5,149 nt of DNA from CAYUCJ01 sp049282265 (GCA_049282265.1 JBAPTR010000261.1:1-5149), one strand, 5' to 3'; shown: positions 1 through 4,954, counted from the first letter of the stretch. The notes: a model not told the origin generated them from the sequence alone. Numbers and translations are program-made.

Positions 1-33
1 TTACATGAAGTGTTAAAGGGTGAAAAAGAGTGA
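1..33 (+). CDS. Possible C-terminal tail of a truncated plus-strand gene
   Basis: Frame 1 from the first base reads LHEVLKGEKE and then TGA at 31-33. The composition (charged, Leu/Val/Lys/Glu) looks like an ordinary protein C-terminus, and the other two plus frames stop within 15 bases. Only ten residues are visible, so no family can be named and the call could be chance. If real, it would be convergent with the cytochrome-rhodanese gene. Confidence 0.2.
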   Translation, partial: LHEVLKGEKE

Positions 34-249
34 TTGTTGGGCTATCTTTCTTGCCCTTTGTAGCGGATTAAAAATAAGGGCTTGCAGATGCATGTTTCAA
101 TAGGCAGGCAGTCTATAATGATTATCCCAAGCCTAACATCCGGAGGCTCTGAAAAACTCAAAGATACTGGATGTATTCTTGAGAATTGATCGCCTCAAGT
201 ATCACTATCCTATTCGCGAATTGCCCCAGGCCTGTATTTGAAAGGAGAC
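34..249. other. Intergenic stretch with only weak signals
   Basis: No convincing gene is seen on either strand. Three short inverted repeats are present: GCCCTT/AAGGGC (53-58 and 76-81), AGCCT/AGGCT (130-134 and 144-148) and CTTGAG/CTCAAG (178-183 and 194-199). None is followed by a T-run on the minus strand, so none is a clear terminator for the cytochrome-rhodanese gene ending at 250. A perfect TATAAT lies at 114-119 on the plus strand, but no -35 element sits at a normal distance and no plus-strand gene follows. Confidence 0.4.
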
Positions 250-1347
250 TTAGTGACCTCCGCTTTCTGTCGGATATCCTTTGTCTTTCCAGTTGAAAAA
301 CCCTTCGTTCAGAACGCCCACCTTGTCAAAGCCGGCTGCCTTTAACGTATCGGCGGCTTTTCCGGACATTTCGTGGGGGCAGGCACAATAGGTAATGATC
401 CATAGGGTTTTGGGCAATTTTTCGATCTCTTTTTTCACATCATAGAAAGGAATCGATACGGCACCCGTAATATGGTCCCTGAAATAGTCGTTTCGGGGGC
501 GAGCGTCGATGATCATAAAGGATTTTCCGGCGGCATAGGCTTTGTAAACCTCATTTACCGACACATAGCGATTCTTGGAGAGCGAGAAGGCGGCCGGTTC
601 TTTTCCCGGGTTGACCACACGTAAATTCGCTTTTGAGAACACGATATTTTTTTCATCCTCCCCGGCTTCTTTAGGAGCACTTCCGGCTTTCAGGGTCCGG
701 ATATAAACGATGACGTCGCTTATATCCTGATTCTTAAGCCGACTCTTAAAAGACGGCATGGGGGTTCCGGGACGACCGTATAAAACGGCGTATTGAATAA
801 ATCCATCACTTGCGGTCTCTTGAAATACCGCATTGTCAAGTGCGACAGCCGTGCCTTTGCTTCCTTTTCTTCCGTGGCAGGAGGCGCAGTATTCCTGATA
901 AATTCCGGTGCCGTTTTTCGCATTCCCGGATACCTTGATACCACCCAGATCCACCGACTTTTCTGTCTGCCATTTCCGAATATAGGAAACAATCTCCTCC
1001 GTTTCTTTGTTTGTAAGAATGCCACCATAGGCGGTTCCCCAGGCGGACATGGACGTCCCGGGTCGCCCCTGGATAATGGCCTGGGTGATATAGCCATTAT
1101 CGGCGCTTTTAAGAAAATTCGGATTACCAAGGGCCGGCGCCTGATCAGCGAGGTAGCCTTGGCCCTTTTGGCCGTGGCAAAATGAACAATAGGTATTATA
1201 TAACAGGGCACCTTTGTCGGGTGATGTCCGTGTCCCGGTTTTTTGAGATGTGTTTTTCGATGCTGCAGATATAAGTGGCGCCATGCCCAGAATTATTGCC
1301 GCAATCACTAATTCCATCATGACAGATCGCAAGATGTATTTTCGCAT
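250..1347 (-). CDS. Exported di-haem cytochrome c with C-terminal rhodanese domain
   Basis: The predicted product is 365 residues. An N-terminal signal peptide (basic MRK, hydrophobic stretch to about residue 28, ISA-ASK cleavage region) sends it to the periplasm. Two similar cytochrome c modules follow. The first has haem motif CSFCH (54-58) and likely distal Met100 in GRPGTSM; the second has CASCH (154-158) and Met197 in GRPGTPM. The repeated GRPGT and KG patterns suggest an internal duplication. From about 260 to 363 is a rhodanese domain, with IDAR (280-283), GAVSIPF, the active loop YCACPHEMSGKAA (catalytic Cys321, second Cys323) and FFNWKDKGYP. Such domains handle sulfane sulfur, and fusion to haem modules suggests redox-linked sulfur or electron transfer; the substrate is unknown. 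The ATG at 1347 was chosen over 1437 because GGAGG lies 8 bases upstream and the signal peptide begins there; the longer form has no Shine-Dalgarno sequence and would bury the signal peptide 30 residues in. Confidence 0.9.
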   Translation of the reverse strand: MRKYILRSVMMELVIAAIILGMAPLISAASKNTSQKTGTRTSPDKGALLYNTYCSFCHGQKGQGYLADQAPALGNPNFLKSADNGYITQAIIQGRPGTSMSAWGTAYGGILTNKETEEIVSYIRKWQTEKSVDLGGIKVSGNAKNGTGIYQEYCASCHGRKGSKGTAVALDNAVFQETASDGFIQYAVLYGRPGTPMPSFKSRLKNQDISDVIVYIRTLKAGSAPKEAGEDEKNIVFSKANLRVVNPGKEPAAFSLSKNRYVSVNEVYKAYAAGKSFMIIDARPRNDYFRDHITGAVSIPFYDVKKEIEKLPKTLWIITYCACPHEMSGKAADTLKAAGFDKVGVLNEGFFNWKDKGYPTESGGH

Positions 1348-1355
1348 GCCCGTTT

Positions 1356-1360
1356 CCTCC
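1356..1360 (-). promoter_or_regulatory. Ribosome binding site deciding the start of the cytochrome-rhodanese gene
   Basis: GGAGG on the minus strand lies 8 bases before the ATG at 1347. The alternative in-frame ATG at 1437 has only AGAA-type sequence in front of it. This fixes the start directly before a typical signal peptide. Confidence 0.75.
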
Positions 1361-1524
1361 CGGATTCTTCTTTGATGTTCTGATGATGGGGTACAGTCGG
1401 GGTACTTGCCCCTGCAAGGTGAATTATGTTTACTCATTTGAATTCTATATTAACAAAAATAATGACATCAGGATAGCAATCAAGTTCTTTTCAGGAAGAG
1501 AGGAACAGCATTTTTCTGTCAAAT

Positions 1525-1544
1525 AAAAAAGGTGTCCCCTCTTT
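1525..1544 (-). terminator. Weak terminator-like hairpin after the beta-barrel gene
   Basis: On the minus strand AAAGAGG (1544-1538) can pair with CCTTTTT (1532-1526) across a GGACA loop: 7 pairs including one G-U. The run of six T at 1530-1525 is largely consumed by the stem, so the structure is weak. It lies about 10 bases after the stop codon at 1553, the expected place. It may partly separate this gene from the cytochrome-rhodanese gene downstream. Confidence 0.35.
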
Positions 1545-1552
1545 CATAAGCC

Positions 1553-2290
1553 TCAAAACGCGCGATACAAGCCGATATAATAGGAGAACCTGTTGACTGA
1601 GCTATTTGTCAACCCACGACCGGCTGACAACAAAAGCTGGAAATTACCAGCCAACGGAACGCTGCCTCCGATATTGAAGCCGCTGCTGTCTTTTCCATCT
1701 ACCGTGTCGGCGGTCTGGTGGAAGATCTCCCCTCCCAGGTAAAAGGTGTCAGAAAAAGAGTATTGCAATAAGATGCCTGAGAACCAATAGTTCTTGTTTC
1801 CTGAACCGGGATTGATCCAATAGCCTCCGCCGCCATAAGTTGTCCATTTACCGAAGTCTTTCTGCATCCAGAGCGGGAGGAAATACTGAGCCTGCCCATT
1901 GCCCAGAGCTTTGTCCTGGTCCCCTGTGGGAATTTCCACGAGCGGGAATATTCCAATCGCCGGTAGGAAATCGGTTTGATGGACAAGACGGCATTTTATC
2001 CCGATTTCCGTGTCGCCGTAACCGAAATGGGAATCTTCACCTCGAGGCGCATCGTAGGCCATGGGGGTGATGAGATGAAACTGCGTATCAGGCAGGATGC
2101 CGTAGTTAAATTCCACTGCCGGTCCCAACCCGCTCGTTCCCCCTTCATCGTGGGTGCCGGTCGAAAAAAGGTAGATTTCACCGTGGTAGTGGTCGACCGG
2201 AATGGGATCATCGGTGAGAAAAGGCGGCCCTGCAAGAGCACTTGCCGTCGGAATAAGCCACAGGATTGCTACTAAGACGACTTTTCTCAA
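1553..2290 (-). CDS. Outer-membrane beta-barrel protein, transporter / Phenol_MetA_deg-like
   Basis: The product is 245 residues if translation starts at TTG 2290. A signal peptide (MRK, hydrophobic core VVLVAILWLIPTA, cleavage after ALA) is followed by GPPFLTDDPIPVD, an opening I know from a family of predicted outer-membrane proteins annotated as transporters or MetA-pathway phenol-degradation-like. The rest alternates polar and hydrophobic residues with many Gly and aromatics (GYGDTEIGIK, YGGGGYWINPG, YFLPLW), as in amphipathic beta strands, and the last residue is Phe, the usual barrel-assembly signal. Function in this family is poorly defined: a pore or porin-like role in the outer membrane is inferred. 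The start is chosen because GGAGG lies 5 bases before the TTG. The in-frame ATGs at 2302 and 2341 have poor ribosome binding sites and would add a charged tail before the signal peptide. Confidence 0.82.
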   Translation of the reverse strand: MRKVVLVAILWLIPTASALAGPPFLTDDPIPVDHYHGEIYLFSTGTHDEGGTSGLGPAVEFNYGILPDTQFHLITPMAYDAPRGEDSHFGYGDTEIGIKCRLVHQTDFLPAIGIFPLVEIPTGDQDKALGNGQAQYFLPLWMQKDFGKWTTYGGGGYWINPGSGNKNYWFSGILLQYSFSDTFYLGGEIFHQTADTVDGKDSSGFNIGGSVPLAGNFQLLLSAGRGLTNSSVNRFSYYIGLYRAF

Positions 2291-2295
2291 AATGT

Positions 2296-2300
2296 CCTCC
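2296..2300 (-). promoter_or_regulatory. Ribosome binding site supporting a TTG start
   Basis: Minus-strand GGAGG is followed by ACATT and then TTG (2290-2288). The GGAGG itself overlaps the in-frame ATG at 2302, so that ATG is probably not the start; the TTG gives a compact standard signal peptide. Confidence 0.6.
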
Positions 2301-2400
2301 ATCACTTCAGGATAACGCTCTCGCTCTATCTCACGAATCATTACATGGTGTAGAAAACCAGGAGCATCCTGTTGTGTTCTTCTTGGAATATTATAAGATT

Positions 2401-2430
2401 AATATAAATTGGATATAATGTAAATTACAA
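2401..2430 (-). promoter_or_regulatory. Candidate sigma70-type promoter for the beta-barrel gene
   Basis: On the minus strand TTGTAA (2430-2425, 4/6 to the -35 consensus) is followed after 18 bases by TATATT (2406-2401, 5/6 to the -10). The region is very AT-rich, as promoters often are, so chance matches are likely; a TATAAT also occurs on the plus strand at 2414-2419 without a good -35. Transcription would begin about 100 bases before the TTG start. Confidence 0.4.
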
Positions 2431-2512
2431 TAATAGAAAGTGCCCAGGTTCCCAGCCAGATGTTTTTTGGCACTCCGGAATGAAACCAAGTCAGGCAGTT
2501 AACCGAGTGGGT

Positions 2513-2815
2513 TTAGCGGTCCGGAGCAAAACGTCCCCATCCCTTCTTACGACAGAGACGGACAAATCCGCCGTCACAGCACCGCGCATCAGTGATAAGA
2601 CCTTGCTTTTCTTGGGGAAGAAGTATAGAGAAAGTGCCCTTGTGAGCCAAGAAAAAAGGCGGCACAATATATGGTGGTCTCATGTTTCTTGTGGGTTCTT
2701 TCTGCAACAGTCGGCTGCTTTCGGTGATGGCATCTCGCGTATCCATCCATTCCAGATACAGCGTGCCGTTTGGCAAAATAACAAGGTTCAATTCCCGGGT
2801 CGTCTTTTGTTCCAT
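2513..2815 (-). pseudogene. Probable decayed coding remnant, function unknown
   Basis: The first 40 codons from ATG 2815 read like real protein: RELNLVILPNGTLYLEWMD followed by ITESSRLLQKE. After LLQKE the frame turns low-complexity and Cys/Arg-rich and stops at 2513. Another minus frame picks up there with HKKHETTIYCAAFFLG, and a third, further on, with VTADLSVSVVRRDGDVLLR. This suggests one or more frameshifts in a longer ancestral gene. Upstream, the frame ending in TGA at 2825-2827 also reads plausibly (FIGIDLICENGTFTENSA, ending GSFRPYRIKI) and is open back to 3004, but it has no start codon. There is no Shine-Dalgarno sequence before 2815. I do not recognise the family with certainty; the opening resembles the N-terminus of some larger proteins, but I cannot name one. 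It could also be chance open frame. Confidence 0.35.
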
Positions 2816-2891
2816 GGGAAACGCTCATATCTTGATCCGGTAAGGCCGGAATGATCCTAAGGTTATTACACGGGTGAATAGGGCTGAATTC

Positions 2892-3040
2892 TCTGTGAAT
2901 GTACCATTTTCACAGATCAGGTCAATTCCAATGAACCCTCCCCGCAGCTTGCCGCGGGATATCAGGTCGGATCTGCTCGGCAGATCCGATAAGAAGGATT
3001 CCTGCTAAGCCTTGATATCATCCGTGCTGCTTGCAGCAGG
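2892..3040. repeat. Cluster of short perfect inverted repeats upstream of vapBC
   Basis: Four palindromic elements lie within 150 bases. They are: TCTGTGAA-N9-TTCACAGA (2892-2916); CCCGC-N8-GCGGG (2941-2958); TCGGATCTGC-TCG-GCAGATCCGA, a perfect 10-bp stem (2967-2989); and TGCTGC-TT-GCAGCA (3025-3038), whose right arm AGCAGG (3035-3040) can alternatively pair with CCTGCT (3001-3006). GATATCA occurs twice (2958-2964, 3014-3020). None is followed by a T-run, so they are not terminators. They look like REP-type or other small palindromic intergenic elements. The CCCGC(N)GCGGG core resembles short palindromes I have seen near toxin-antitoxin genes, but this is recollection only. Confidence 0.6.
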
Positions 3041-3070
3041 GAATTCTAATTCAAAATGGTGGGTCATCTC

Positions 3071-3100
3071 TTGACAATCTCTGCATTTAAGTATTACAAT
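3071..3100 (+). promoter_or_regulatory. Strong sigma70-type promoter of the vapBC operon
   Basis: A perfect TTGACA (3071-3076) is followed after 18 bases by TACAAT (3095-3100, 5/6). Transcription would start near 3107, about 27 bases before the antitoxin ATG. The -10 is embedded in a small palindrome TATT-AC-AATA (3092-3101), a possible operator half. Antitoxins of this class commonly repress their own promoter, so binding here is plausible but not shown. Confidence 0.7.
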
Positions 3101-3133
3101 ATTTGAAAATCAATAAAGATGGAGGCAAATTCT

Positions 3134-3379
3134 ATGCGAACTACCATTGAGATCTCAGCCGAGCATCGAGGAGCCCTGCTGTCTCTCGCAGCTAAAAAAG
3201 GACTGAGAGGGTATTCAACAATCATTGAAGAAGCTCTGGACCTCTACATCGAACATCAGGGAAGGGCGTCTGGGATAAAAAGCAATGTCTTAAGAATGAA
3301 AGGGAGCTGGAAGAAAGAGGAAACCGAAAAAACCAAATCCAGCATTGCAGAGTTGAGGGAAAATTGGAAACAATTGTAA
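3134..3379 (+). CDS. vapB: VapB-type ribbon-helix-helix antitoxin
   Basis: The product is 81 residues. The N-terminus MRTTIEIS gives the beta strand of a ribbon-helix-helix DNA-binding fold, followed by helix A (about 10-23) and helix B (YSTIIEEALDLYIE, about 27-40). The charged C-terminal tail (VLRMKGSWKKEETEK, then SIAELRENW) is typical of the toxin-binding segment that wraps around the PIN toxin. The ATG at 3134 was chosen over the in-frame ATG at 3119 because GGAGG (3121-3125) sits 8 bases before it and overlaps the upstream codons. The 3' end overlaps the toxin gene by 16 bases, so translation is probably coupled. The protein should neutralise VapC and, with it, repress the promoter at 3071-3100. 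Assignment rests on both this fold and the adjacent PIN gene. Confidence 0.88.
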   Translation: MRTTIEISAEHRGALLSLAAKKGLRGYSTIIEEALDLYIEHQGRASGIKSNVLRMKGSWKKEETEKTKSSIAELRENWKQL

Positions 3380-3765
3380 TTTTGGACACAGACGTAATCA
3401 TTGACTTCTTTTCCGGTATAGAACCCATTGCTTCCACAGCAGCAAACCTCATAAAACAGGACAGGCTGGCTTTAACTTCCGTGTCTGTTTTTGAGCTTTA
3501 CGCAGGCATAACCGGCAAGAAGAGGCTCAAACAGATTGACGATCTGATTTCGGCAATCCCTGTTCTCCCACTGAAGAAAGAAGATGCCAAGATAGCTTCC
3601 CAGCTTTACACCGATCTAGAAAAGGGCGGAAAACTAATAGGGAACCAGGACATCCTTATAGCCGGCATCTGTATAAATCATGATACACCTTTGCTTACGC
3701 GGAATATTAAGCTTTTCTCAATAATTCCACGCCTTAAAATCTATGAAGTCGGCATACACGCTTGA
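3364..3765 (+). CDS. vapC: VapC-type PIN-domain ribonuclease toxin
   Basis: The product is 133 residues, normal for VapC. The fold is a single PIN domain whose acidic metal-binding residues are visible: Asp8 in ILDTDVIIDFF, Glu44 in SVFELYAG and Asp96 in GNQDILIAGIC. The conserved LLTRN segment (110-114) follows near the C-terminus. Family members are Mg-dependent endoribonucleases cutting tRNA or rRNA; the target here cannot be read from sequence. All key residues are present, so the toxin should be active. Start: TTG at 3364 with GAGGG (3355-3359) 4 bases before it, inside the end of vapB; there is no ATG or GTG nearby in frame. The rare start and overlap would keep toxin synthesis below antitoxin synthesis. 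It converges with the broken IHF gene, with 11 bases between the stop codons. Confidence 0.92.
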   Translation: METIVILDTDVIIDFFSGIEPIASTAANLIKQDRLALTSVSVFELYAGITGKKRLKQIDDLISAIPVLPLKKEDAKIASQLYTDLEKGGKLIGNQDILIAGICINHDTPLLTRNIKLFSIIPRLKIYEVGIHA

Positions 3766-3776
3766 TTCTTTGAGAC

Positions 3777-4065
3777 TCATCTTTTCCCGTCAATCTTGTC
3801 TCGTAAGACACCTGAGCACTTGAAGATCACAACTTTTCTGGATTCCACGGTCATGTCATTCCCCGTTTGGGGATTTCTACCCCTGCGAGCACCCTTTCCC
3901 TTAACACAGAATTTCCCAAAGCCGCTGATGACGACGTCCTCTCCATCCTCGAAAGTCTTTTTTGATGATTTCGAGAAGCATTTCTACAGCTTTAGCAGCG
4001 TTGGACCTGGACATAAAAGCTGCTTGGCGAGCGGTGTCCATGATTTGGGCCTTCGTGGGTGTCAC
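3777..4065 (-). pseudogene. ihfA: Frameshifted IHF-alpha / HU-family DNA-binding protein
   Basis: Removing one A from the A6 run at 3958-3963 gives a 95-residue protein, the usual length for this family. Visible landmarks in the restored protein are TKAQIMDTA and AAKAVEMLLEIIKK (dimer helices), EDGEDVVISGFGKF (40-52), ARRGRNPQTG (59-68) with the DNA-intercalating Pro65, and VVIFKCSGVLRDKI. The usual PS before the last helix is CS. As written, the frame from GTG 4065 stops at TAA 3901-3903 after 54 residues and lacks the DNA-binding arms. The start is well supported: AAGGA (4077-4073) lies 7 bases before GTG. IHF bends DNA as a heterodimer and helps recombination, replication and transcription. 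An extra base in a homopolymer may be a true mutation or a sequencing error; apart from it the gene looks well conserved. It follows the broken small gene at 4098 by 32 bases, suggesting a former two-gene operon. Confidence 0.85.
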
Positions 4066-4097
4066 TGCGACGTCCTTCTACAGGTGGCCAGGGCTAT

Positions 4098-4271
4098 TCA
4101 TTTCTTCCGGTAAACGTTCAGGCCTATCTTTTTCTCTTCCGCACCCGGGATACTCACATTTCCCTCTGTCGAGGCAATGATAATGGTTTAGCCTGAAGAA
4201 GAGGGACCAAACTCCTTGGAGAAGTCCACTCTGATTTTCAGGATATTTCCCTCACTGGAAGTAACTGACAG
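4098..4271 (-). pseudogene. Small conserved-type protein with in-frame stop and no standard start
   Basis: One frame reads VTSSEGNILKIRVDFSKEFG, then PSSSG, TAA (4190-4188), then TIIIASTEGNVSIPGAEEKK and IGLNVYRKK to TGA (4100-4098). I recognise the pattern SGKT..ASTxGN...GLNxY.K from a family of short uncharacterised bacterial proteins of about 55-70 residues. Here the TAA falls exactly where SGKT would have Lys, so one A-to-T change in AAA explains it. The N-terminus also lacks ATG/GTG/TTG: a CTG at 4271, 7 bases after AGAAAGA, occupies the expected start position, and TAG at 4286-4284 closes the frame upstream. Restored length is 58 residues. The function of the family is unknown to me. 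It lies directly before the broken IHF gene and just after a strong terminator, so it may be untranscribed. Loss of both start and Lys codon supports decay rather than recoding. Confidence 0.75.
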
Positions 4272-4293
4272 AGCTTGATCTTTCTAAGTGAAG

Positions 4294-4329
4294 AAATAAA
4301 AAAAGGTAGAGCCTTGATGACTCTACCTT
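4294..4329 (-). terminator. Strong rho-independent terminator
   Basis: On the minus strand AAGGTAGAG (4329-4321) pairs perfectly with CTCTACCTT (4311-4303), 9 bp with a 9-base loop, and runs into seven T (4303-4297) then ATTT. The plus strand has no T-run, so it acts on minus-strand transcripts only. It begins at the stop codon of the 40-codon gene and closes the small-protein chain 4329-4858. It also isolates the broken pair downstream from that transcription. Confidence 0.88.
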
Positions 4330-4451
4330 CAATCATGGCTTCCTAAAATGCCGATACATTTTCCGCACGCACATCCGAGAAGCCTTTGTTTGACTGCCAG
4401 CACAGAATCCTTTTTTTTAGTATAACCTTCGGAGGCTTTTGGCCGTCTCAT
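4329..4451 (-). CDS. Possible 40-residue small protein with Cys motif
   Basis: The frame from ATG 4451 gives 40 residues: a basic N-terminal half (RRPKASEGYTKKKDS), then VLAVKQRLL, then GCACGKCIGILGSHD. The C-x-C-x-x-C arrangement could bind metal or form disulfides. No Shine-Dalgarno sequence is seen (AT-rich CTAAATAAACC before the ATG); translation could be coupled, since the upstream gene stops only 7 bases before. The stop codon overlaps the base of the strong terminator, so it would be the last gene of the transcript. I do not recognise it. Its shortness and poor ribosome site leave real doubt. Confidence 0.4.
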   Translation of the reverse strand: MRRPKASEGYTKKKDSVLAVKQRLLGCACGKCIGILGSHD

Positions 4452-4458
4452 GGTTTAT

Positions 4459-4623
4459 TTAGATTTGTGTTGAATCTGGTGGCAATCGCACTGATTCAAA
4501 TATAAGTCCCGTTTCAGGAATGTCAATAATGCCTCTGGTAGCCATAAAATCCAATCCCAAGCTCTGGGGGTCAGGTTGGCAGCCACAATGAGCCATGCTG
4601 CTGTTTGACCCGTTAGTTCTCAT
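4459..4623 (-). CDS. Small 54-residue protein, unknown function
   Basis: Translation from ATG 4623 gives 54 residues. Visible features are a Ser/Asn-rich start, AHCGCQPDP (C-x-C, residues 11-19) and a cohesive tail SLGLDFMATRGIIDIPETG continuing LIFESVRLPPDS. The start is well supported: GGAG (4636-4633) lies 9 bases before it, with AGGG closer. It overlaps the 3' end of the upstream gene by 11 bases (ATGAGAACTAA), the usual sign of translational coupling. The in-frame Met at residue 10 is an alternative start without a good ribosome site. No signal peptide or membrane segment is seen. I do not recognise the family. Codon-level coherence and the overlap make a real gene likely. Confidence 0.6.
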   Translation of the reverse strand: MRTNGSNSSMAHCGCQPDPQSLGLDFMATRGIIDIPETGLIFESVRLPPDSTQI

Positions 4624-4858
4624 TCCCTTGATCTCCTCTCTTCACCCGTCGTCCCTCAGTATCCTCATCATCATAGTGTTTTTGCATTCTTTCGTATCGT
4701 GCATGATGACGTTCGCTCTTCTTGTGATCATTCGCTGCCACCGGGCCTGTCCAAACGCAAAAAGCAAACAGAACCAAGGGGGCCAAAACAGCGAATATTT
4801 TTCTGCAGTTCCTTGTCGCTGTCACGCGTATAAGCAATCCTCTCTTGAGATTTCTCAT
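4613..4858 (-). CDS. Small secreted highly charged protein, unknown function
   Basis: The product is 81 residues. A basic n-region (to Lys20) is followed by a hydrophobic core IFAVLAPLVLFAFCVW (21-36) and a TGPVAA-ND signal-peptidase-I-like site after Ala42. The mature part of about 39 residues is almost all polar: NDHKKSERHHARYERM, then QKHYDDEDTEGRRVKRGD. It is rich in His, Arg, Asp and Glu, without Cys, and could bind metal ions or anionic surfaces, but this is only composition. The n-region is long for a signal peptide, so an uncleaved membrane anchor is possible. The start ATG has AAGG 9 bases upstream, a modest site. It is the first gene of the tightly linked chain ending at the terminator 4294-4329. 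The family is not recognised. Confidence 0.6.
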   Translation of the reverse strand: MRNLKRGLLIRVTATRNCRKIFAVLAPLVLFAFCVWTGPVAANDHKKSERHHARYERMQKHYDDEDTEGRRVKRGDQGNEN

Positions 4859-4954
4859 AGTATTGAGCCTTATTGATACGTTTCAGAATCGGTGAAAATG
4901 CAACAGGTTTAGGCCTATTTTAGTCATCACTATGATGAACAGAAGAGCGCTTCT

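Noticed and set aside
114..119. Plus-strand promoter at TATAAT
   Set aside because: There is no -35 at 16-18 bases and no plus-strand gene downstream.
793..1185. Plus-strand open frame of 130 codons
   Set aside because: It lies antisense inside the haem domains of a convincing minus-strand gene and has no family-like pattern.
1348..1437. Longer N-terminus for the cytochrome-rhodanese protein (start at 1437)
   Set aside because: It has no Shine-Dalgarno sequence, would place 30 polar residues before the signal peptide, and a good GGAGG precedes ATG 1347.
1840..2275. Plus-strand open frames opposite the beta-barrel gene
   Set aside because: They are shadows of the minus-strand gene: Arg/Pro/Cys-rich translations and no ribosome sites.
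2480..2854. Plus-strand open frame of 124 codons
   Set aside because: Composition is not protein-like and there is no ribosome site; the opposite strand carries the more protein-like stretches.
2894..2914. CRP-type operator TGTGA...TCACA
   Set aside because: The half-sites are separated by 11 bases rather than the 6 needed for CRP.
3955..3966. Programmed frameshift site in the IHF gene
   Set aside because: The required shift is +1, while A6G supports -1 slippage only in another phase; a plain indel is simpler.
3796..4180. Plus-strand open frames after vapC
   Set aside because: They are antisense to the broken IHF gene, which explains the open frames far better.
4395..4475. c-di-GMP (GEMM-type) riboswitch on the minus strand
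   Set aside because: GACGGCCAAAAGCCTCCG recalls the ACGCAAAGCCTCCGG core, but the first hairpin and the downstream tetraloop-receptor pairing are missing.
4595..4876. Plus-strand open frame of 93 codons with a hydrophobic start
   Set aside because: It is antisense to the secreted small protein, which has a signal peptide, a downstream coupled gene and a terminator on the minus strand.
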